A stretch of 64,000 bases of DNA, taken from contig OX465107.1 of the NCBI GenBank assembly GCA_949987565.1, positions 19,740,273 through 19,804,272 of the forward strand, given 5' to 3'. Below the pieces are notes generated by a model that saw only the letters and a program-made list of their open reading frames with translations, was not told the origin of the DNA and searched no databases. Below, one piece after another: positions 11,741 through 22,200 of the stretch. Made by a program: the position numbers and the translations under genes. This DNA is from Luidia sarsii (taxonomy: Eukaryota > Echinodermata > Asteroidea > Paxillosida > Luidiidae). The first letter of the stretch is position 1, and each line of letters starts with the position of its first letter.

Positions 11741-12965
11741 GCAAGGGTCATTGGAACCCATGCTGATGCCACAAGGACCTATGAGGCTACGAATAGGTGG
11801 TGTGGGCCTGTATGCAGGTCATATGGGTCTATGGGGATTCCATGGTGCCCTATGTATCATTTACGCTGTGCTGAGGACATGGAGGCCTCGTTGGTTTGCT
11901 AGGGTCATTGGAACCCATGCTGATGCCACAAGGACCTATGAGGCTACGAATAGATGGTGTGGGTCTGTATGCGAGTATTATAGGTATATGGTGATTCCAT
12001 GGTGCCTATGTATCATTTACGCTGTGATGAGGACATATAGGCCTGTTTGGCTTGCAAGGGTCATTGTAACCCATGCTGATGCCACAAGGACCTATGAGGC
12101 TATGAATAGGTGGTGTGGGCCTGTCTGCAAGTCATATGGGTCTATATTGATTCCATGGTACCCTATGTATCATTTACGCTCTGTTGAGGACATGTAGGCC
12201 TGTTTGGTTTGCTAGGATCATTGGATCCCATGCTGATGCCACAAGTACCTATGATGCTATGAGTAGGGGGTGTGGGCCTGTATGCAGGTCATATGGGTCT
12301 ATGGTGATTCCATGGTGCCCTATGTATCATTTACGCTGTGCTGAGGACATATAGGCCTGTTTGGCTTGGAAGGGTCATTGGAACCCATGCTGATGCCACA
12401 AGGACATATGAGGCTATGAATCGGTGGTGTGGGTCTGTATGCAGGTCATATCGGTCTATGTTGATTCCATGGTGCCAAATGTATCATTAACGCTGTGCTG
12501 AGGACATGTAGGCCTGTTGGGTTCGCTAGGGTCATTGGAGCCCATGCTGATGCTACAAGGACCTATTATGCTACGAATAGGTGGTGTGGGCCTGTATGTA
12601 AGTCATATGGGTCTATGGTGATTCCATGGTGCCCAATGTATCATTTACGCTGTGCTGAGGACATGTAGGCCTGTTTGGTTTGCTAGGGTCATTGGAACCC
12701 ATGCTGATGCCACAAGGACCTATGAGGCTACGAATAGATGGTGTGGGTCTGTATGCGAGTATTATAGGTATATGGTGATTCCATGGTGCCTATGTATCAT
12801 TTACGCTGTGCTGAGGACATATAGGCCCGTTTGGTTTGAAAGGGTCATTGGAACCCATATTGATGCCACAAGGACTTATGATGCTATGAATCGGTATGTG
12901 GGTCTATATGCAAGTCATATGGGTCTATGGGGATTCCATGGTGCTCAATGTATCATTTACGCTGT

Positions 12966-13380
12966 GCCGAGTATTATAGGTATATGGTGATTCTATGGTG
13001 CCTATGTATCATTTACGCTGTGCTGAGCACATAATAAATTATAGGCCTGTTTGACTTGCAAGGGTCATTGGAACCTATGCTGATGCCACAAGGACCTACG
13101 ATGCTATAAATAGGTGGTGTGGTCCTGTATGGAAGTAATATGGGTATATGGTGATTCCATGGTGACCTATATGTATGTATCATTAATGCTATGCTGAGGA
13201 GATATAGGCCTGTTAGGCTTGCAAGGGTCATTCGAACCCATGCTGGTGCCACAAGGACCTATAAGGCTACGAATAGATGGTGTGGGTCTGTATGCAAGTC
13301 ATATAAGTCTATGAGGGATTCCATGGTGCCCAATGTACCATTTACGCTGTGCTGAGGACATGTAGGCCTGTTTGGCTTGC
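12966..13380 (+). repeat. Second higher-order segment, copy 2
   Basis: Same marker variants as 11330-11740 with only scattered substitutions, which indicates a recent unequal exchange within the array. Confidence 0.75.
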
Positions 13381-16300
13381 AAGGGTCATTGGAACCCATG
13401 CTGATGCCACAAGGACCTATGATGCTATAAGTATGTGGTGTGTGCCTGTATGCAGGTCATATGGGTCTATGGGGATTCCATGGTGCCCTATGTATCATTT
13501 ACGCTGTGCTGAGGACATGGAGGCCTCGTTGGTTTGCTAGGTTCATTGGAACCCATGCTGATGCCACAAGGACCTATACGGCTACGAATAGATGGTGTGG
13601 GTCTGTATGCGAGTATTATAGGTATATGGTGATTCCATGGTGCCTATGTATCATTTACGCTGTGATGAGGACATATAGGCCTGTTTGGCTTGCAAGGGTC
13701 ATTGGAACCCATGCTGATGCCACAAGGACCTATGATGCTATGAATAGGTGGTGTGGGCCTGTCTGCAAGTCATATGGGTCTATATTGATTCCATGGTACC
13801 CTATGTATCATTTACGCTGTGTTGAGGACATGTAGGCCTGTTTGGTTTGCTAGGATCATTGGATGCCATGCTGATGCCACAAGGACCTATGATGCTATAA
13901 GTATGTGGTGTGTGCCTGTATGCAGGTCATATGGGTCTATGGGGATTCCATGGTGCCCTATGTATCATTTACGCTGTGCTGAGGACATGGAGGCCTCGTT
14001 GGTTTGCTAGGGCCATTGGAACCCATGATGATGCCACAAGGACCTATGAGGCTACGAATAGATTGTGTGGGCCTGTATGCAGGTCATATGGGTCTATGGT
14101 GATTCCATGGTGTCCAATGTATCATTTACGCTGTACTGAGGACATGGAGGCCTGTTTGGTTTGCTAGGGTCATTGGAACCCATGCTGATGCCACAAGGAC
14201 CTATGATGCTATGAATAGATGGTGTGGGTCTGTATGCAAGTTATATAAGTCAATGGGGATTCCATGGTGCCCAATGTATCATTTACGTTGTGTTGAGGAC
14301 ATGTAGGCCTGTTTGGTTCGCTAGGGTCATTGGAACCCATGCTGATGCCACAAGGACCTATGAGGCTATTAATAGGTGGTATGGGCCTGTATGCGAGTAA
14401 TATGGGTATATGGTAATTCCATGGTCCTTATGTATCATTTACGCTGTGCTGGGGACATATAGGCCTGTTTGGTTCGCTAGGGTCATTGAAACCCATGCTG
14501 ATGCCACAAGGACATATGAGGCTATGAATAGGTGGTGTGGGCCTGTATGCATGTCATATGGGTCTATGTTGATTCCATGGTGTCCAATGTCTCATTTACG
14601 CTGTGTTGAGGACATGTAGGCCTGTTTGGTTTGCAAGGACCATTGGAACCCATGCTGATGCCACAAGGACCTATGATGCTATGAATAGGTGGTGTGGGCC
14701 TGTATGCGAGTATTATAGGTATATGGTGATTCCATGGTGCCTATGTATCATTTACGCTGTGATGAGGACATATAGGCCTGTTTGGCTTGCAAGGGTCATT
14801 GGAACCCATGCTGATGCCACAAGGACCTATGATGCTATTAATAGGTGGTGTGTGCCTGTATGCAGGTCATATGGGTCTATGGTGATTCCATGGTGCCAAA
14901 TGTCTCATTTACGCTATGCTGAGGACATTTAGGCCTGTTTGGTTCGCTAGGGTCATTGGAACCCATGCTGATGCCACAAGGACCTATGATGCTATTAATA
15001 GGTGGTGTGGGCCTGTATGCAGGTCATATGGGTCTATGGTGATTCCATGGTGCCAAATGTCTCATTTACGCTATGCTGAGGACATGTAGGCCTGTTTGGT
15101 TCGCTAGGGTCATTGGAACCCATGCTGATGCCACAAGGACCTATGATGCTATGAATAGGTGGTGTGGGCCTGTATGCAGGTCATATGGGTCTATGGTGAT
15201 TCCATGGTGCCAAATGTATCATTTACGCTGTGCTGAGGACATGTAGGCCTGTTTGGTTTGCTAGGGTCATTGGAACCCATGCTGATGCCACAAGGACCTA
15301 TGAGGCTATGAATAGGTGGTGTGGGCCTGTATGCAGGTCATATGGGTCTATGGTGATTCCATGGTGCCCTATGTATCATTTATGCTGTGCTGAGGACATG
15401 TAGGCTTCGTTGGTTTGCTAGGGTCATTGGAACCCATGCTGATGCCACAAGGACCTATGAGGCTATGAATAGATGGTGTGGGCCTGTATGCAAGTAATAT
15501 GGGTATATGGTGATTCCATGGTGATCTATGTATCATTTACGCTATGCTGAGGAGATATAGGCCTGTTTGGCTTGCAAGGGTCATTGGAACCCATGCTGAT
15601 GCCACAAGGACCTATGAGGCTATGAATAGATGGTGTGGGTCTGTATGCAAGTCATATAAGTTCATGGGGATTCCATGGTGCCCAATGTATCATTTACGCT
15701 GTGCTGAGGACATGTAGGCCTGTTTGGTTGTGCCGAGGTCATTGGAACCCATGCTGATGCCACAATTTAGGGCCTACGTAAAGGTATATGAATAGGTGGC
15801 GTGGGCCTGTATGCAGGTCATATGGGTCTATGGTGATTCCATGGTGCCAAATGTATCATTTCACTGTGCTGAGGACATGTAGGCCTGTTTGGTTTGCTAG
15901 GGTCATTGGAACCCATGCTGATGCCACAAGGACCTATGAGGCTATGAATAGGTGGTGTGGGCCTGTATGCAGGTCATATGGGTCTATGGTGATTCCATGG
16001 TGCCCTATGTATCATTTATGCTGTGCTGAGGACATGTAGGCTTCGTTGGTTTGCTAGGGTCATTGGAACCCATGCTGATGCCTCAAGGACCTATGAGGCT
16101 ATGAATAGATGGTGTGGGCCTGTATGCAAGTAATATGGGTATATGGTGATTCCATGGTGATCTATGTATCATTTACGCTATGCTGAGGAGATATAGGCCT
16201 GTTTGGCTTGCAAGGGTCATTGGAACCCATGCTGATGCCACAAGGACCTATGAGGCTATGAATAGATGGTGTGGGTCTGTATGCAAGTCATATAAGTTCA

Positions 16301-16850
16301 TGGGGATTCCATGGTGCCCAATGTATCATTTACGCTGTGCTGAGGACATGTAGGCCTGTTTGGTTGTGCCGAGGTCATTGGAACCCATGCTGATGCCACA
16401 ATTTAGGGCCTACGTAAAGGTATATGAATAGGTGGTGTGGGCCTGTATGCAGGTCATATGGGTCTATGGTAAGGTCATTAGTACTCATTACGGTGCCCTA
16501 TGTATCATTTACATTGTACTGAGCATATGCAGGCATGTCTGGTTGTGCTAGAGTCATTGGAACCCATGCTGATGCCACAAGGACCTACCGTTTGTATAGG
16601 AGGTGTGGGCTGCTATATGCAGGTTATATGGGTCTATGGTGAGGTCATGGTGCCCTATGTATAGGTCAAGTCTGGCTATCAGATGCCACGCTGGTACTGC
16701 TAATGTCATGATGTCCTATGGTAAACTCATTTGGGCTTTTTGGCGCCACACAGGCCTGTGGAGAGGTCATGTAGATGCAAGTGGAGCCTATGTATAGGTC
16801 AAGTAGGCCCATATATAGGTCATGTAGGCCTATAAGTATGTTTATACCTA

Positions 16851-17452
16851 GATTGTAGCAAAAGTTTGTGATGTCAATATTAAATTGTTTCAGGAAATGA
16901 AAGAGACTACACAGGCCAGGTTGGTTTATAGAAGCTTTATTTGATACCCTTCAGAAATTTAAATTTGTAGAGTTTTAAATATACTGTGGGCAGACAGATA
17001 TCATTTCTGCCCCCTTTTTAAACTAAAATAACAGGGAATGATGGAGTCCCTGATAACGAAGGAGTCTGCTGATATATATAATCCATCCTAAGAAGGGTGC
17101 ATGAGAAAAAAAAATCACTACTTTGATTGATGTCAATCATTAAACTTGCAGCACAGCATTCACTTTAAACCCTGAACCTTTGGGACATTTCCTAGGTTTA
17201 AAGTTAAGCTGAAAGAAAAGTGGAAGAGATTATTGTTCTGATACACAACAAATGTTAACATTACCCCATGGTTCATTAAAAGGTTCCGATATTAATTGAC
17301 AGAAAAAAAAATGTACTCTCAAATTCCATGCTTGCTTAAAAAGGTCAGAATAACATTATCCGTGGCCGTCTTTCTAATTCCATTAACAAAGTTTAGATAA
17401 ATACATTGGGATGGGTTACTTGGTTATTTGTATATTTTTTCCATCCACCCAG
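16851..17452. other. Gene-free spacer after the satellite
   Basis: Ordinary AT-rich sequence. On the minus strand AATAAAG (about 16936-16942) could serve as a distant poly(A) signal, but nothing ties it to a gene. Confidence 0.4.
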
Positions 17453-17629
17453 AGGGGCTACATCTTCATTTTTATGGCATTGTACTTGTGCCACCGGCGC
17501 AGGTTCACTGAAGTCAGATTTGTCAAGACTCCAAGTTTCTTACAAGTCAAACCCTATAACTTTCCACCGTCACATTGCTGTACTCCGGAGTATGCAAAAG
17601 ACTTCAAGCAGCTGCTAAGTCTCCCCAGG
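17453..17629 (+). CDS. Possible internal coding exon, protein not recognised
   Basis: A pyrimidine-rich acceptor (TTTTTTCCATCCACCCAG) precedes and CCCCAG|GTAAAT follows an open frame of 59 codons. It begins RGYIFIFMALYLCHRRR, a short hydrophobic run followed by basic residues as at the cytosolic edge of a membrane segment. It continues with a Pro/Tyr/Cys-containing stretch ending YAKDFKQLLSLP. The frame is open on both sides of the splice sites. I do not recognise the family and see no partner exon nearby: the satellite lies upstream and the ArfGAP gene on the opposite strand downstream. It could be an exon of a gene that spans the satellite, a decayed fragment, or chance. Confidence 0.35.
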
Positions 17630-18073
17630 TAAATTATCATAATTATAGAAATTGGGACACTATACATCAAACTGCTAAAAAAAGAGAACAGAAAATAAAG
17701 GCAAATTTGGAAACATTACACATTAAAAGTAAACAAAAAAGATGACCCATTACCATAGTAACTTCAACAACAACTTTACTTTTTTTCTCTTTTACATACA
17801 TTTACATATTTGTTTTTACACAACGGTAGTGATGTCGGAAAGAAGTGCCACTTTTTACTGAGGAAAAAAAAGCCCCAAGGCGGGAATGACCTTTGGATTT
17901 AAGTGGTTCTCTTTTCTCAGAATACCTCCATCTCAAAGTGTTAGGGGGGAGGGGCTGACATTCCCATCCCAGCAATGGGCACAAGGTCTAACCTTTGAGG
18001 GAGATCCCACTGGGATCAAAAACGTAAAGGAAACAAACTGACTGGGAAGTGGGAACCTTCTAACAAATTTGAA

Positions 18074-18310
18074 AAATGGCAAAGAAAGGCGGACCGGGAC
18101 TTGAACCCGGGACCTCTGGTTTTGCGTACCGCAGTACCAAGGCTCTTACTATCGGATCTTATCCACCCATTAGAGAACAGTTGACTATTTGGGAAGGGCT
18201 GCCATCTAAGAGCTCAGATGTGTGAGAGCACTGGCACACTAAACCTAAGAGGTCTCAGGTTCAAGTCCCCGGTCCAGTCAACAATTTTCTTTGCCACTTT
18301 TTCAAAATAG
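18074..18310. mobile_element. Family D SINE inverted dimer (5' end to 5' end)
   Basis: A minus copy (GGCAAAGAAAGG, GGGACTTGAACCCGGGACC) is followed by a plus copy (TTGACTATTTGGGAAGG, GGTTCAAGTCCCCGG, TTTTCTTTGCC). It lies downstream of the ArfGAP stop codon. Confidence 0.8.
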
Positions 18311-18539
18311 TTTTAAGATGTGTATGATTTGGGTCTCTGCGAAACTTTTAATTCACAGTTGAAATTAGGATGACTTTTCACTGCTAATAAGCTTTAAATA
18401 ATTTGATGTGTGGGGAAAAAACAAAGTGGTATACTTTATACTGTGGGTCATTTTGTGCTCCTGACACTGCAACCAGTTGGAACCTATTGGCACTCTTTGA
18501 GTTCCTGCTGCTAGGATGCAATCTCAGGCTATCCGCGCT

Positions 18540-18700
18540 GGAGGGCACGGGTCAAGGGCGGAGTGCAGTGACACCATGCGAGAATTTCTCTGAGTATGTG
18601 CGGTTCTGGTGAGAACCGGTGGATTCAGGACTCCGTTGGTTCTCTTCAGAACCGCACCAACCCACGAGAGAGATCAATCTATCACTGTATCACTGCCAAC
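18540..18700. mobile_element. Foldback element with GGTTCT/AGAACC arms
   Basis: GTGCGGTTCTGGTGAGAACC and GGTTCTCTTCAGAACCGCAC form opposing arms flanked by GCAGTGACACC and TATCACTGCC. The arm text resembles the GGTTCTGAAAAGAACC segment of the hairpin at 24011-24167, so it is probably a related subfamily. Confidence 0.5.
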
Positions 18701-18806
18701 TGCCCTTAACATGTACAGTGTGACCCCAAAACCCACCAAAGATCAAAATGTCCGAGGACTGAATATTGGTTCAGGGCTAGTTTTCACAAATTTTTCAATT
18801 ATTCGT

Positions 18807-18812
18807 TTTATT
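18807..18812 (-). terminator. Candidate poly(A) signal for ArfGAP2/3
   Basis: TTTATT on the plus strand reads AATAAA on the minus strand, about 400 bp past the ArfGAP stop codon. It is only one of several possible hexamers. Confidence 0.25.
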
Positions 18813-19205
18813 TTAGAGCGATGCACAAACATGATGCACTCTGTCCTCAAGAAATCTCCTCTAAGGATCTCAACATTTTTGAGAGTCTTCATAATAGTGA
18901 TCACTGTTTCAGCAACCCCGAAAATAAAGCAATAACGGAAAAAAGAAACAACAAAAATAAATCTGAAAACTGGCCATGATATTGGTTTAAATCTCTGTAA
19001 GGGCATTGAGAATTATCCACATTATGTAGACATTTATGACATAGAAGACAAATCAATGGTTATGAGCGGTGCTGACGTTACCACGCGACGTATTCTTCTT
19101 GCAAGCAAAGTGAAGACACGGTGCGCACTTCATCATGGTGGATGGGTACCTGTTTTTTCCTTGCCGGGTGATGTGGTAAAATGGAGTCTTCTTCCTGGCT
19201 GAGAA

Positions 19206-19223
19206 CTAGTAACCATATTTGTC
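19206..19223 (-). CDS. ARFGAP2/3: ArfGAP2/3 exon 13 (last, 18 bp)
   Basis: TCCTTGCAG? region: the acceptor TTGCAG is followed by GACAAATATGGTTACTAG, that is DKYGY and stop. It is too short for ORF calling, but it matches the DRYGS end of the human protein in position and phase. Confidence 0.85.
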   Translation of the reverse strand, partial: DKYGY

Positions 19224-22200
19224 CTGCAAGACAATACAAGGAGAGACTTCAGGTCAGGGGTAAGAAGTGGATTAAATGAATTTACCATATGAATGCCTTT
19301 GATTCTGCCTTTGAGAAAGGTCCTGCCAGCATCAAAACATTGGGCCCTCTAGATTCTTGAATTTAGCAATCAAAATTAATGACAATAACCAATATAAAAT
19401 ACCAATGCCAATTACAATACCACTAGACCAAAATTACCAAAATTACTGATTCAGATTGGCAATAGACTTAACAATTTAATTAACAATAAGACTCCCAGCT
19501 TCAAATTGGCGGTAAAACGGGGATGGACAAATGGATTTCAAGGAGTGGTCAGACAAGCTGACTGAAGGACAAACAGATCTAAAACAAATGCCAGAAGGAC
19601 AGACTCTGCCCGTCGATGACTAGTAAAGTATAAACACTCGTCCGAAACGTTGAGTTACCGGCTCTTTTCAGAGCCACACTCCATCTCAAAAGAGATGTGT
19701 TACATGTTGGTGGCACCACAAACTTTCCACTTGGTGCTTCCACCATGCAAACCTTCAAATCTTATCCGGGCCAACAAATTGATAAATCAACAAACAATGC
19801 TCAAACCTACATCAAACTGACCCGCTTCTCAAGAAAAAACACACAGACCCATGCACTGATGGCGCCAAGGACCTACCTGTATAGAGCTCATGAGTCCGTT
19901 GGCCATGCGTGATAGTCGACCAGCCACCTGTGTCACGCTGTCCTTCATGCCGTCCTTGATGGCACCCATGTCCGGGCCAGAGGAGTAGGACCCGCTGGAG
20001 GCAGACTGAGTGCCATAGAACTCTGCACTTGATATACTGGACTGGCCAGAAAAACGATCCAAGTTGGACCTCGTGGTGTCCTAGAAAAACAACAAACCCA
20101 CCATCAGCATAAATGATGTTAGTACAGAGGAACATCGCAAAAACAAACATCCCGGGATCCATGAACATTGTTCGGTATAGCGGTCTTTAATTATAGCAGT
20201 TGCGGCCACATGTTATGTATACAAAACTTGGGAGCCAAAGGGCATGTTCGTTATAGCTAAATGTTCGGTATTTCAGTGTTCGTTACAGCGACGTTCCACT
20301 GGATCCAAATTTCAGTGAAAAGAAAATGAAAACTGACTGAGAATTATTTTAATAATTGAAAAATTCTGCCTTTGAGAAAGGTCTTGCTAGGATCGAAACA
20401 TCATGCTCTGCTACTTTTTGATAGTAGCATTTTGGTTAGTTTAGTCAGTAAGCAGTTTGCAACAGTTTTGCATATTACTCTAATTTGAAAAATTGACAAC
20501 GACAGTTTGACTGGCCCAGGACTCGAACTTGAGAACTTATTCAAGCCAAATGTCTGTGGCTCAATTTAAAAAACATTTTTGCAGTGCACACTGCGAGAGG
20601 GGTGAGTTGGGTTTACTCACGTCCATCTCCGATTTGCCGAAGAAGCTATCCGAGGAGATGCCCTTGGCGTTGGCAAACCTCTTTTGGGCCTCGGTGGAGC
20701 TGGAGACTGGCTCGTAGTGCTTCTTCTTAGAGGCCGCCATGCTGATGGAGAAAGGGGAAGGGGAAAAGGGTGAGGATGCGGTGAAGGAATATATTAAGAC
20801 CGGGGTCAAGACAACTGCACATCCTGAGGTAACTGCCAACAGATGATAGATGCTGGCTTGGGCGACTTGAAGCTAGTCTTAAAGCTCTACAGATGAATGA
20901 CACCAACATAAGGGTGGCACTTTAAGACTAACTGGTTGGATAGATTGTATAGGCTTTTGTAGCGACAACTACATTGCATCTCCTTCCCAAAAGTGAAGTG
21001 TTACATGGTGTCACCATAAACCTTCCACTTACATTGCGTCTGATGAAGTGGTTGTTACTACAAAACCTCTCGCACTCATTCCAGTCGTTTATCATGGGTG
21101 CAGGATCTATCGGGATTCCTACGATCGGACTAGATCTAGGGAAAGGGAGGGAGGGGGGAGGGGACTAGCTACCTACCGGTCAGCTAATGGCTTGATGCTG
21201 TCGTAGGAGTCCGACTCCTTGCTCTTGTCCACAACCTCCCAGTCATCCTTCTCGCTGTCCTCGTCGGGATCCTTGCGGCTGCCAAACAGGTCGTCCTTGT
21301 TTCTGGTGCTGGGTAGAGAACCAAAAAATGTCCACACTAGACCTAGATTCCCGAGTAATTCCTAGATGATGAGCGGCTGATCCAGTGGGGCTCCCATAAT
21401 TTGTTTGGTGGGTTCACACCACGATGTGACAAATTCTTTTTAAGAGTTTTAGTTAATTTCTTTTCAGGGTCATATTCGATGGCCCTTCATTGAGCATCTC
21501 CTTGTAAGAAGAATAAAAATGTTTCATAAAATTTTTCCGCAGTTTTGAACGTGTTTTTTTGAAAATGTTGCAAACTGCTTTACTGACTAAAATGACCAAA
21601 AAGCGAAAAAAAGCGCCCAAAACCACAGGCTCTCTAATTTTTTTTTATTGATTTCTCGATTATGAAAAATGGCAAAGAAAACTCTGACTGGATCGGGACT
21701 TCAACCCTAGACCTCTGGATTACCAACTTACCAGCGCTCTAACCATCTGCGCTATCCAGCCCTTAGATGGCGGCTTTTCCAAATAGCTAAAGCTTTGGTA
21801 CACAAAACCCAAGGACTCGAGTATAATTCCCGCTCCAGTCCAAGTTTTTCCTTGCCAAGTTCTCTGTCAGTTTTCCCTTGATTCGTTTTACTTCTCAATT
21901 CCTCGTTTCGGGACTGCAGATAACAAGCAAGACCCTCCACACGCTAAGGGACCGACACTCCCCTGAGCCTGACGATTCCCGGGCCCCCCCACGGCTCTCA
22001 CCTGGACGAGAAGCCCGACGAGCGGGTCTCGTAGTCGTCAAAGAAATCCCGGGAGGAGGAGCGTTGAGTCTTGGCGGCGGAGGGCTTCTCCTGCTTGATG
22101 GTCTGCATGTCGGTCATGGCAGAGTGAGAAATGGCGCTGATGGGGGAAGGGGGTGGGGGTGGGGTGAGAAACAACGTAAGCAGGGATGTAAGTGACCGAC

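Larger units (their letters stand above)
6179..16850 (+). repeat. Satellite array, about 157-bp unit, roughly 65 copies
   Basis: Every unit repeats AGGCCTGTTTGGTTTGC, GGTCATTGGAACCCATGC, CACAAGGACCTATGA, GGTGGTGTGGGCCTGTATGC, GGTGATTCCATGGTGCC and TATCATTTACGCTGTGC in that order. Successive AGGCCTGTT starts near 6328, 6485, 6641 and 6799 give 156-158 bp. Units differ by a few percent, and several carry 1-4 bp indels or fused half-units (about 11326-11400 and 12966-13040). Because 157 is not a multiple of three, the many 60-85 residue frames are not proteins. Units become degenerate after about 16460 (TATGTATAGGTCAAGT motifs), as is usual at array edges. Confidence 0.97.

Noticed and set aside
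6179..16850. Dozens of open frames of 60-150 codons in the array, repeating Trp/Cys/Tyr-rich text
   Set aside because: They are satellite units read through. The 157-bp unit shifts frame each time and frames appear on both strands.
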